From positions 434,001 through 498,000 of the forward strand of contig NZ_BAABFC010000001.1 of assembly GCF_039540575.1 (NCBI RefSeq): 64,000 nucleotides of DNA, read 5' to 3'. The DNA comes from Pseudaeromonas paramecii (GTDB taxonomy: Bacteria; Pseudomonadota; Gammaproteobacteria; Enterobacterales; Aeromonadaceae). The notes below the pieces were generated by a model, which saw nothing but the letters and a program-made list of their open reading frames with translations, was not told the DNA's origin and ran no database searches. The translations under genes were made by a program, and so were the position numbers. Below, piece after piece: positions 50,136 through 57,690 of the stretch (the first letter of the stretch is position 1; each line of letters starts with the position of its first letter).

Positions 50136-50600
50136 ATGGGCTGTATTTTTTGCGACATGGTGGCCGGCCGCGCGCCCTGCCACCGCATCTGGGAAGATGA
50201 GGAACACCTGGCCTTCTTGTCCATCTACCCCAATACCGAGGGCTTCAGCGTGGTGATCCCCAAGGCCCATCATGGCAGTTATGCCTTTGAGCAGGACGAT
50301 GCCGTGCTGGCCAAGCTGGTGCTGGCCACTAAGCGGGTGGCCCGCCTGCTGGACGCCGCCTTCGACGATGTGGGCCGCACCGGCATGTTCTTTGAGGGCT
50401 TTGGCGTGGACCATCTGCACAGCAAGCTGTTTCCCATGCACGGCACCGGTGAAGGCAGCCACTTTCGGCCCATCGAATCCCGTCAGCGGCACTTCTTTAC
50501 CCACTATCAGGGGTATCTCTCCTCCCACGATGCCGACCGCGCTGACGATGCCGCCCTGGCAGCGCTGGCGCAGCGGATCCGGCAAAGCCAGCCAGACTAG
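50136..50600 (+). CDS. HIT family protein
   Basis: This 154-residue histidine-triad superfamily protein is likely a nucleotide hydrolase or transferase. It starts MGCIFCDMVAG and has the conserved fold strands EDEEHLAFLSIYPNTEGFSVVIPKAHH. The triad region reads DHLHSKLFP: H93 and H95 are present, but the third histidine position is K97. Such H-x-H-x-K forms occur in one HIT branch and may change the chemistry. AAGGAG six bases before the ATG sets the start; the frame extends upstream without similarity. Confidence 0.88.
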   Translation: MGCIFCDMVAGRAPCHRIWEDEEHLAFLSIYPNTEGFSVVIPKAHHGSYAFEQDDAVLAKLVLATKRVARLLDAAFDDVGRTGMFFEGFGVDHLHSKLFPMHGTGEGSHFRPIESRQRHFFTHYQGYLSSHDADRADDAALAALAQRIRQSQPD

Positions 50601-50664
50601 CCGGTTTGCCGAGGGCGAACCGGCGCTCCAAAAGTCACGGCAGTCTCATCGCCGTCGCCACAAC

Positions 50665-50691
50665 AAAACGCCCGGCTTCGACCGGGCGTTT
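50665..50691. terminator. rho-independent terminator between HIT gene and small periplasmic gene
   Basis: An AACGCCCGG/CCGGGCGTT stem with a 6-base loop is flanked by A-rich and T-containing sides. It can serve the minus-strand small gene (TTTTG after the stem) and weakly the HIT gene. Confidence 0.8.
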
Positions 50692-50711
50692 CCATCATCA
50701 CGCCACTCGCC

Positions 50712-50900
50712 TTACTTCTTGATGGTGGGCTTGCACTTTTCCTTGATCTTCTTGGTCTCCACGGCACCACCGCTGTAGACACACACCTTCATCACCCCGG
50801 AGATCTTCTCACTCTTGAGCAGCACCTGGGTCTTTTCGTCCTCCCCGTAGGCGGACAGGGACAGGCTGGCACACAGCAGGCACAACATCAGTTTGTTCAT
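50712..50900 (-). CDS. small predicted periplasmic protein
   Basis: The 62-residue product begins MNKLMLCLLCASLSLSAYG, a clear signal peptide with likely cleavage after SAYG. The mature part of about 43 residues is lysine-rich with two cysteines (MKVCVYSGG and KEKCKPTIKK) that could form a disulfide. GGGAG lies seven bases before the ATG and a terminator follows, so the gene looks genuine. I do not recognise the family. Confidence 0.65.
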   Translation of the reverse strand: MNKLMLCLLCASLSLSAYGEDEKTQVLLKSEKISGVMKVCVYSGGAVETKKIKEKCKPTIKK

Positions 50901-51055
50901 CGTCGGCTCCCTTCTTGTACGTATTGCTGAACAGTTGGCGCTCAATCGGCGCTCCTCCACCGTCAGACCATACCTCAATGGAGGTAAATTTGAACTGAAT
51001 CAGATTAATTTCATTTGAGCCCATCCCTTGGGCGAAGCCTGGTGGCGGCGTTATC

Positions 51056-51691
51056 ATGGCGCCCACCTTGACCCCACGCGGAATGCTTATGATCCCCTCT
51101 TTGTTGCCCCTGACAGATATCCCCCAGCCCCTGGATCCAGTGCCGCTGGACAAAGCCTATCGCCTGCTCAATCACGGCCCCACGGTACTGGTTTCCTGCC
51201 GTCACGCCGGCGTGGATAACGTGATGGCGGCAGCCTGGGTCTGCGTGCTGGACTTCCTGCCGCCCAAGCTCACGCTAGTGCTGGACAAGGCCAGCCACAC
51301 CCGCGCCATGATCGAACAGGCCGGGCAGTTTGTGGTGCAGATCCCGACTGTGGCGCAGCGGGATCTGACCCTGGCGGTGGGCAGCGTCAGCCTGGCCGAG
51401 GATGCCGACAAGCTGCGCCACGCCGGCGTGCAACTGTTGGCTGTACCGGCGGTGGATCAGCCTTTGGTGGCCGGCTGCAGCGCCTACCTGCTGTGTCGCC
51501 TGATTGCCGAGCCCCATAACCAGCAAACCTATGATCTGTTTATCGGCGAGGTGACCGCCGCCTGGGCCGATCCGGCGGTGTTTCGGGACGGCCACTGGCA
51601 GTTTGAGAACGCCGATCCCGCCCTGCGCAGCCTGCACCACGTGGCGGGGGGCCACTTCTACGCCATCGGGGAGTCGGTTGGCGAGGCGTAA
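51056..51691 (+). CDS. flavin reductase-like (FMN-binding split barrel) protein
   Basis: This 211-residue member of the flavin reductase-like domain family binds FMN and may act as a flavin:NAD(P)H oxidoreductase or related enzyme. Family features include the strand PTVLVSCRHAGVDNVMAAAWVCVLDFLPPKLTLVLDKASHTRAMIEQAGQFVVQIP and the late YDLFIGEVTAAWAD. The C-terminal HHVAGGHFYAIGES is also consistent. The start is uncertain: ATGs at 51056, 51083 and 51089 are all possible and ribosome sites are weak. It stands between a small periplasmic gene and the pirin cluster. Confidence 0.8.
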   Translation: MAPTLTPRGMLMIPSLLPLTDIPQPLDPVPLDKAYRLLNHGPTVLVSCRHAGVDNVMAAAWVCVLDFLPPKLTLVLDKASHTRAMIEQAGQFVVQIPTVAQRDLTLAVGSVSLAEDADKLRHAGVQLLAVPAVDQPLVAGCSAYLLCRLIAEPHNQQTYDLFIGEVTAAWADPAVFRDGHWQFENADPALRSLHHVAGGHFYAIGESVGEA

Positions 51692-51852
51692 TGGCGGCCA
51701 TTTAACAGACCCCTTCAAGCCCCAGCCACCCCCTGATATCCAGAGAGGCTGGCAAATTACATTCAAAAAATTTGAATTACATCGTCAAACCGCATCGCCC
51801 TCATAGCGATCAATCAAGGCTAAGATGGTCACATCGAGAACAGGGGGTAAAC

Positions 51853-52554
51853 ATGCTGCAACTTCGCAAATCTAATGAGCGCGGCTATGCCAATCATGGT
51901 TGGCTCAAGAGCTATCATTCCTTCTCTTTTGCTGGCTATTACGATCCGGCACACAGTGGCTGGGGCAATCTGCTCGTCATCAATGAAGATCAGATAGCCC
52001 CCGGCACGGGTTTCGGGCGCCACGGCCACCGCAACATGGAAATCATCAGCTATGTGCTCAGTGGTGAACTGGCCCATCAGGACAACATGGGCAATGTCAC
52101 GACCATTCCACCGGGCGATATTCAGCGAATGAGTGCCGGCTCGGGAGTCACCCACAGTGAGCTAAATCATGCTGTCGGTCAGACCACGCATTTTCTGCAG
52201 ATCTGGATTGAACCCAATCAGCTGGACATCCCTCCCAGCTATGCCCAAACGACCATTCCAGCAGCCGAAAAACGGGGGGCTTTGCGCCTGATCGCCTCAC
52301 CGGATGGCGCCCACGGATCTGTGCTGATCCATGCGGATGCATCCCTCTACGCTGGGCTATTTGATGGGGATGAACAGGCTAGGCTGGCGCTGAACCCGGA
52401 GCGCAAGGCGTATGTTCATCTGATCCGCGGAAACTTGACCGTGAATGGCGAACGCCTATCGGCAGGCGACGCCATCAAACTTGAGGGTGAGGCACAGATT
52501 GTTTTAAGCGACGGCAACGATGCCGAAGTCCTGGTCTTTGATTTGACGGCCTGA
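51853..52554 (+). CDS. pirin family protein (YhhW-like quercetin dioxygenase)
   Basis: This bicupin has 233 residues. The N-terminal cupin metal motif is visible as GRHGHRNMEIISYVLSGELAHQDNMG and later SGVTHSELNH, giving two histidines, a third histidine and a glutamate ligand set as in E. coli YhhW, which has quercetin 2,3-dioxygenase activity in vitro. The second cupin lacks the ligands, as usual. The start at 51853 has GGGGG upstream. It is followed after 25 bp by DoxX and then a LysR regulator, a frequent association. Confidence 0.9.
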   Translation: MLQLRKSNERGYANHGWLKSYHSFSFAGYYDPAHSGWGNLLVINEDQIAPGTGFGRHGHRNMEIISYVLSGELAHQDNMGNVTTIPPGDIQRMSAGSGVTHSELNHAVGQTTHFLQIWIEPNQLDIPPSYAQTTIPAAEKRGALRLIASPDGAHGSVLIHADASLYAGLFDGDEQARLALNPERKAYVHLIRGNLTVNGERLSAGDAIKLEGEAQIVLSDGNDAEVLVFDLTA

Positions 52555-52579
52555 TGTTTAATTAAAAAAGGAGATTCCC

Positions 52580-53002
52580 ATGCCTAATGCCCAATCAAAT
52601 ACGTTTCACCAACTCTTGATGGTCGCCGGTCGCCTGTTATTGGCCTCGTTGTTTCTGCCGGCCGGCATCAGCAAATTAACCGGATTTGCCGGCACCGTCG
52701 GTTATATTGCCTCCGCCGGGTTGCCCTTTCCCACCCTCGGCGCCCTCATCGCCATTGTGGTGGAAATCGGTGCCGGCCTGGCCGTGATCCTCGGATTCCA
52801 AACCCGAATTGCCGCCCTCATCCTGGCGCTGTTCACACTGGTTGCCTCCTTCTTCTTTCACCCTTACTGGGCGGTGCCGGCCGATCAGCAGTACGTCACT
52901 CAGTTGTTGTTTTTCAAGAACATTGCCGTGGTCGGTGGCCTGTTGACGCTAACCGCCTGGGGCGCAGGCGCCTGGAGCCTGGACGCTCGTCGCAAGGGAT
53001 AA
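52580..53002 (+). CDS. DoxX family membrane protein
   Basis: This 140-residue inner-membrane protein has four hydrophobic helices and the DoxX/DoxD-like pattern RLLLASLFLPAGISKLTGF, GYIASAGLP, VEIGAGLAVILGF. Relatives are linked to redox homeostasis or quinone-related functions, but the activity is poorly defined. A good AAGGAG lies seven bases before the ATG. Its stop codon lies inside the first two units of a six-copy AAGGGAT repeat. Probably co-transcribed with the pirin gene. Confidence 0.88.
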   Translation: MPNAQSNTFHQLLMVAGRLLLASLFLPAGISKLTGFAGTVGYIASAGLPFPTLGALIAIVVEIGAGLAVILGFQTRIAALILALFTLVASFFFHPYWAVPADQQYVTQLLFFKNIAVVGGLLTLTAWGAGAWSLDARRKG

Positions 53003-53035
53003 GGGATAAGGGATAAGGGATAAGGGATAAGGGAT
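52994..53035 (+). repeat. six tandem copies of AAGGGAT
   Basis: A perfect 42-bp heptamer array overlaps the DoxX stop codon. On the plus strand it gives six GGG runs with 4-base ATAA spacers, which meets the G3-N(1-7) pattern for a G-quadruplex. It lies between the DoxX stop and the LysR start, 73 bp before the latter. Confidence 0.9.
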
Positions 53036-53108
53036 CATGCGGTGGCAGCTCGACAAGCTGCCGCCTTTGTCGGCATGATTCAGGCTCTCAAGATTCGGGA
53101 CGCTCCTG

Positions 53109-54080
53109 ATGCCAACGCCTCGTGATGTTCTAACGCCAAGTGCCCTCGCCATGCTGCAACTGATAGCTGACGCGGGCAGTTTTGCCGCCGCGGCACGGGC
53201 CTGCAACATGGTGCCCAGCGCCCTCACCTACCGTGTTCGACAGTTGGAGGAGGCCCTGGATGTATTGCTGTTCGACCGCAGCACCAGACAGGCCAAGCTC
53301 ACCGCCGCCGGGGCTGAATTGTTGCGTGAAGGAACCCGGCTGCTGACCGAGATTGACGCCATTGCCAATCGGGTCAAGCGGGTGGCCACCGGCTGGGAGT
53401 CCCAGTTCACCATCGCCGTCGACAGCATTATTGACCGTTCGGCGATGATGGAACTCTGTGATGCTTTCTTGCACCTGGATCCACCGACCCGACTGAGACT
53501 GCGCACTGAGACACTATCCGGCACCCTGGAAGCGCTGACCTCAGGACAGGCCGATCTGGCTCTGGGGGTGGTCATGGACGACAACACCAAACCAGGACTG
53601 CTGCGCGAACCACTGGGCACCCTCAGCTTTGTGTTTGCGGTGGCACCACATCATGCCCTAGCCTGCCTGCCCGAGCCCTTGACCGATGCCGTGATCCGTC
53701 AGCACAGGGCAGTCGCCATTGCCGATTCTGTGCGACAGGGTTCAACACTCAGCATCGGCCTGCTGGCCGGTCAGGATGTTTTCACCGTCGCCGACATGTC
53801 CAGCAAACTCGACGCTCAGATCCGTGGCCTCGGCGCCGGTTTTTTGCCCAGCCATCTCGCCCAGCCCTATATCGACAGTGGCCGACTGGTCGCTAAGACG
53901 GTCGAGCGAGCCACACAGCAAATTCAACCCAGTTACGCCTGGCAAAGAGGTAGCAAGCTCGGCCAAGGAAAGGCACTGCAATGGTGGCTGACCCAACTCC
54001 AGACAGTGAAGACACGACACGCATTATTGGGGAAAGACCGCCACGTTATCTCAATGCCGCACACAGACATCTCTGTTTAA
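53109..54080 (+). CDS. LysR family transcriptional regulator
   Basis: The 323-residue protein has a winged helix-turn-helix at residues 8-66 (LQLIADAGSFAAAARACNMVPSALTYRVRQLEEAL, DVLLFDRSTRQAKLTAAG). A two-lobed effector-binding domain follows from about 95 (FTIAVDSIIDRSAMMELCDAF). It probably regulates the pirin-DoxX pair upstream or acts elsewhere; the effector is unknown. The 106-bp region between DoxX and this gene carries the heptamer array, which may affect its expression. Confidence 0.93.
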   Translation: MPTPRDVLTPSALAMLQLIADAGSFAAAARACNMVPSALTYRVRQLEEALDVLLFDRSTRQAKLTAAGAELLREGTRLLTEIDAIANRVKRVATGWESQFTIAVDSIIDRSAMMELCDAFLHLDPPTRLRLRTETLSGTLEALTSGQADLALGVVMDDNTKPGLLREPLGTLSFVFAVAPHHALACLPEPLTDAVIRQHRAVAIADSVRQGSTLSIGLLAGQDVFTVADMSSKLDAQIRGLGAGFLPSHLAQPYIDSGRLVAKTVERATQQIQPSYAWQRGSKLGQGKALQWWLTQLQTVKTRHALLGKDRHVISMPHTDISV

Positions 54081-54433
54081 GCGAAATGGGTAACCAAGAC
54101 TGATCCGGCGGTGGGCGTTATCTTGTGGCGATTCGCCGGATCTGGGCCACCCCTCTAGCTTCCTCGAAGAGACGCCCAAAACGTCTCTTGCCCTCGGATG
54201 GGCATAAACAGGCGAACAAACCCGTATCTTCTGCCTGGCGACGAACTCGTCTCTTGTTCTGAGTGTCTTCTTGATTTCTTTGCGTCTGCCACAAGGTAGC
54301 GTGGTGACCTTGCGGAAGTACCAGATACCGTGGGGACTTAAGCCAGAGATTCATAGAGAGTACCTTAAGTTCGTCCACACAAAGTGGATGACCAAGCGTG
54401 CTCAGCTGGCTAACTTATTGATTTAGCAGAAAT
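54081..54433. other. 353-bp stretch without a confident gene
   Basis: It contains an AAGAGACG/CGTCTCTT hairpin (54167-54189) that could end the LysR transcript, though without a T-run. An 86-codon GTG-started frame on the minus strand (54118-54378) has no ribosome site, and I do not recognise its product. Nothing else is supported. Confidence 0.4.
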
Positions 54434-54546
54434 GGTGGAGGCTCTGCCAGCCACATCCCGGCACTCGGAAGACTCCCCTTGGCTGCTACCTTCCGGTCCT
54501 GACCAGGTCGAAGAGATTCCGATGCGGGAGGACCAACAGAGCCCCC
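54434..54546 (-). ncRNA. ffs: signal recognition particle 4.5S RNA
   Basis: Read on the minus strand, the RNA starts GGGGGCTCTGTTGG and contains the Ffh-binding domain CAGGACCGGAAGGTAGCAGCCAAGG. It ends GCTGGCAGAGCCTCCACC, pairing with the 5' end. This is the 113-base 4.5S RNA of enterobacterial type that guides membrane proteins to the Sec machinery. Confidence 0.96.
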
Positions 54547-54634
54547 ATAACAACGGGCTGGAGTCTACCCAGCCGACAGCCTGAATGCAACGCTTTTGCC
54601 CCGCGAGCGCACCAAGTGCGCCAAAAACGAACAA

Positions 54635-55447
54635 TCAGCTGAAGATCAGAAACTTGCAGGCGATGCCCAGCTGCAACAGGGCGAAGGCGCGGCGCAGCAC
54701 CAAGGGCGGTAAGCGGTGGGCCAGCCAGACCCCCAGCTTGCTGGTGAAGGCGCTGGTGCTGATCACACCCAGCAGGGCCGGCCAGTAGACATAACCCAGG
54801 CTGTGGGCCGGCAGGCTCGCCTCCCCCCAGCCGTTGAGCATGTAGCTGGCGGCGCCAAACAGGGCGATGGGGATACTGGTGGCCGACGAGGTGGCCACCG
54901 CCTTGGCCATACGCAGCCCCCGCCAGGCCAGATAGGGCACGGTGATGGAGCCACCACCGATGCCAAACAGGGCGGAGAGCAGGCCGATGCCGCTCCCCAC
55001 CAGGCCCCGCTCCAGCGGCGCCCGCGCCACCGTCTCACCGGCTTCCTTCCCCCCGCCCGGGCTCAGGTTGAACCACATCTGCACCGCGATGGCTAGGGCA
55101 AACAGTCCGATGAGCCGTTGCAGCATCCAGCCGGGGATATCGGCGGCCAGCATGCCGCCCAGGAAGGCGCCCATGGCCATGCCCACGGCCATCTGCAGCA
55201 CCAGGATCCAATCCAGCTGGGTTCGCTTAAGGTGCGCCCGCACCGAACTCAAGGACGTGAAGACGATGGTGGCCAGGGAGGTGCCCACCGCCAGATGGGT
55301 GATCACCGCCTCGGGCAGGCCTTGCAGATGGAAGGCCACCAGCAACAGGGGCACGACGATGAGCCCGCCCCCGATGCCAAACAGACCCGCCAGCACCCCG
55401 GAGCAGGCGCCGGCCAGCAGATACATGATGAGGGCGTTAAGCAGCAT
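54635..55447 (-). CDS. TauE/SafE (TSUP) family permease
   Basis: This 270-residue membrane protein has about eight hydrophobic segments and the two family repeats GLFGIGGGLIVVPLL and ALFGIGGGSITVPYL. TSUP proteins move sulfite, sulfoacetate or other organosulfur anions, but the substrate cannot be told here. It lies 88 bp downstream of 4.5S RNA on the same strand and 51 bp from the following permease gene. Confidence 0.9.
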   Translation of the reverse strand: MLLNALIMYLLAGACSGVLAGLFGIGGGLIVVPLLLVAFHLQGLPEAVITHLAVGTSLATIVFTSLSSVRAHLKRTQLDWILVLQMAVGMAMGAFLGGMLAADIPGWMLQRLIGLFALAIAVQMWFNLSPGGGKEAGETVARAPLERGLVGSGIGLLSALFGIGGGSITVPYLAWRGLRMAKAVATSSATSIPIALFGAASYMLNGWGEASLPAHSLGYVYWPALLGVISTSAFTSKLGVWLAHRLPPLVLRRAFALLQLGIACKFLIFS

Positions 55448-55498
55448 GGTTCCTCCTTGAAGGGGGCATATTACCTGCCGGATGCCGGCGGCGAAACC

Positions 55499-56911
55499 CT
55501 AGCCCAGCAGCCCCTGTGCCCAGCGCCAGGCACTCCAGGCCGCCAGACACACGAGGATCAGTCCCCCCAGTGCCTCGGCGCGTCCCCAGGTCTGGCCACG
55601 TTGCCGGCGGGCCAGGTGCAGGATCAGCAGGCCCGGCACATACAGCAGGGTGGCCAGCAGCAGGTACTCCACCCCGGCGGCATATACCAGCCACAGGCCA
55701 TAGCCGCTGGCCAGGGCCCCCAGCAGCAGATCCTGCGCCGAGGCCTGGGCACGGGCCCTATCCTGCCAGGCCAGCTTCAGGCCGTAGGCCGCGGAGAAGA
55801 AATAGGGCACCAGGGCGGCGGAGGTGGTGATGTTGACGAGGGCCAGATAGGTGCTCTCCTGCAACAGGATCACCAGCAGGAACAGCTGAACCAGCAGGGT
55901 GGTGGCCCAGAGGCCGTGCTTGGGCGTGCCGTGCTGATTCAGGCGGCTGAACCAACGGGGGAACAGGCCGCTTTGGGCGGCGATGAAAGGCACCTCGCTG
56001 GCCAGCAGGGTCCAGCTCAAAAAGGCGCCCAGCACGGAGATCACCATGCCGATGTTGATGAGCCAGGCGCCCCAGGGCCCAACGATCTGCGCCAGTATGG
56101 CGGCGGTGGACGGGTTCTTCAGCGCCGCCACCTCCGGCTGACTCATGACCCCCAGGGCGAACAGGCTCACCATCACATACAGGGCCAGGGCCCCCAGCAG
56201 GGCGATCAGGGTGGCGCGACCCACGTCCTGCCGACGGCGAGCCCGGGCGGAGACCACCACGGCCCCCTCGATGCCGATGAACACCCAGAGGGTCACCTTC
56301 ATGGTGGAGGTCACCTGCTCCAGCACGCCGCCCAGGGCTTGCTCGCCCCAGACATCCAGGCGGAAGGTCTCCAGGTGGAAGGCCAGCAAGAGGGCCACGC
56401 ACAGCACCAGCAGGGGGATGAGTTTGGCCAGGGTGGCCACCAGGTTAACCAGGGCGGCGCGGCGTACCCCCTTCAAGATCAGCAGGTGCACGCCCCACAC
56501 CAGCACGGAACCCAGGCCAATGGCCAGCGGGGTGTTACCCTCACCCAGTAAGGTGTGTCCGGGCCGGTCGGTGAAGTAGCTCAGGGCGCTGAACAGCACC
56601 ACCACATAGGAGACGTTGGCCAGCAGCTGGCAGACCCAGTAGCCCCAGGCGGCGTTGAAGCCGATGAAGTCACCGAAGCCCGCCCGGGCATAGGTGAAGA
56701 TGCCGCCGTCCAGATCCGGACGGCGCAGCGCCAGGCGCTGATAGACGCAGGCCAGGGCCAGCATGCCGACCCCGGTGATGAGCCAGCCCAGGGCGATGGC
56801 ACCCACCTGGGCCTGTTGGGCCATGTTCTGGGGCAGGCTGAAGATCCCCGCCCCCACCATGGAGCTGAACACCAGGGCGATGAGCGCCCCCAACCCCAGA
56901 TCCTGTCGCAT
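55499..56911 (-). CDS. APC family basic amino acid antiporter
   Basis: This 470-residue inner-membrane transporter has about twelve helices. The substrate-binding first helix SSMVGAGIFSLPQNMAQQ and PDLDGGIFTYARAGFGDFIGFNAAWGYW place it in the arginine/ornithine-type APC antiporter group (ArcD-like). Helix 6 FIGIEGAVVVSARAR fits. The ATG at 56911 (GGGAG nine bases upstream) is preferred over an upstream frame. No arginine deiminase genes are nearby, so the exact substrate pair is open. Confidence 0.85.
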   Translation of the reverse strand: MRQDLGLGALIALVFSSMVGAGIFSLPQNMAQQAQVGAIALGWLITGVGMLALACVYQRLALRRPDLDGGIFTYARAGFGDFIGFNAAWGYWVCQLLANVSYVVVLFSALSYFTDRPGHTLLGEGNTPLAIGLGSVLVWGVHLLILKGVRRAALVNLVATLAKLIPLLVLCVALLLAFHLETFRLDVWGEQALGGVLEQVTSTMKVTLWVFIGIEGAVVVSARARRRQDVGRATLIALLGALALYVMVSLFALGVMSQPEVAALKNPSTAAILAQIVGPWGAWLINIGMVISVLGAFLSWTLLASEVPFIAAQSGLFPRWFSRLNQHGTPKHGLWATTLLVQLFLLVILLQESTYLALVNITTSAALVPYFFSAAYGLKLAWQDRARAQASAQDLLLGALASGYGLWLVYAAGVEYLLLATLLYVPGLLILHLARRQRGQTWGRAEALGGLILVCLAAWSAWRWAQGLLG

Positions 56912-57064
56912 AGTGCCCACTCCCGCGCGATAAAAAAGAGGCGGCACTATAGTGAGTAGTTATGCTGATATCAACGCCTAATTAGCAGATTAAGTCGGTA
57001 ATCTGGCTAGCTATCAGCATAAAACAACAGTAGGTGACAAACGAGACAGGATCGGCAGTGGCTG

Positions 57065-57520
57065 TCAGTGGACGGCGCGCAGATCCGAGCCGCTCTCGGG
57101 CGGATTCAAGACCCCCAACTGCTCGCATTCGCTGATCAGCTGCTGGGTGGCGGCCAGGGTGCGCTGCACAAACAGGGTGAGCTGTTCGGGCGTCATGCCG
57201 GCCTCGATATAGGCGCTGGCGCACACCATCAGCCGCGGCAGGTTGTCATCCACCACGTCAACGAAGATCTTCAGCGCCGGGTAGTTCATGTTGAGCCGCC
57301 CCAGCTCGGAGACCAGCAGCAGCAGGCCGCTGGGCCGCACCTCCAGCTCGGTGCTGAGCAGCAGGCCTTCACTCTCCACGAACAGGCGACTCTCCAGCAC
57401 CCCCTCCATGGACTGCACATCCACCATGTGGATGCCATGGCACTGATCGCACATGTAATGCGGGATCTGGCCCTGCTGCAACCAACGGATGATGATGTCG
57501 AAATTGGGGATATGGAGCAT
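57065..57520 (-). CDS. YbjN family protein
   Basis: This 151-residue protein starts MLHIPNFDIIIRWLQQ and has ESRLFVESEGLLLSTELEVRPSGLLLLVSELGRLN and FVDVVDDNLPRLMVCASAYIEAGMTPEQL. The size and pattern match the YbjN/type III chaperone-like family, whose members are implicated in stress or motility regulation without a clear biochemical role. It also has CDQCHG, a possible metal-binding pair. The start at 57520 fits the family; the frame extends upstream without similarity. Single gene. Confidence 0.7.
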   Translation of the reverse strand: MLHIPNFDIIIRWLQQGQIPHYMCDQCHGIHMVDVQSMEGVLESRLFVESEGLLLSTELEVRPSGLLLLVSELGRLNMNYPALKIFVDVVDDNLPRLMVCASAYIEAGMTPEQLTLFVQRTLAATQQLISECEQLGVLNPPESGSDLRAVH

Positions 57521-57690
57521 AAGGTGACCGTCTGATGGAGTGGATAAACAGCCGCGCATTCTAAACCAAAGCCCCGCCCAGCCCAAGGCAATTCCCGCCG
57601 CCGGCCTGCCGAGCCCGTCGGCGGTCTGGGTTTGCTCCGCCCGCCCCCCTTGGCCCACACTCAAGAGACCCCCTCTGCCGGAGACTCTTC

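Noticed and set aside
54118..54378. 86-codon minus-strand frame after 4.5S RNA
   Set aside because: GTG start, no ribosome site, and no family that I recognise; kept only as a remark in the gap entry.
55118..56551. 477-codon plus-strand frame
   Set aside because: It is antisense to the TSUP and APC permease genes, very Gln/Gly/His-rich, with no domain.
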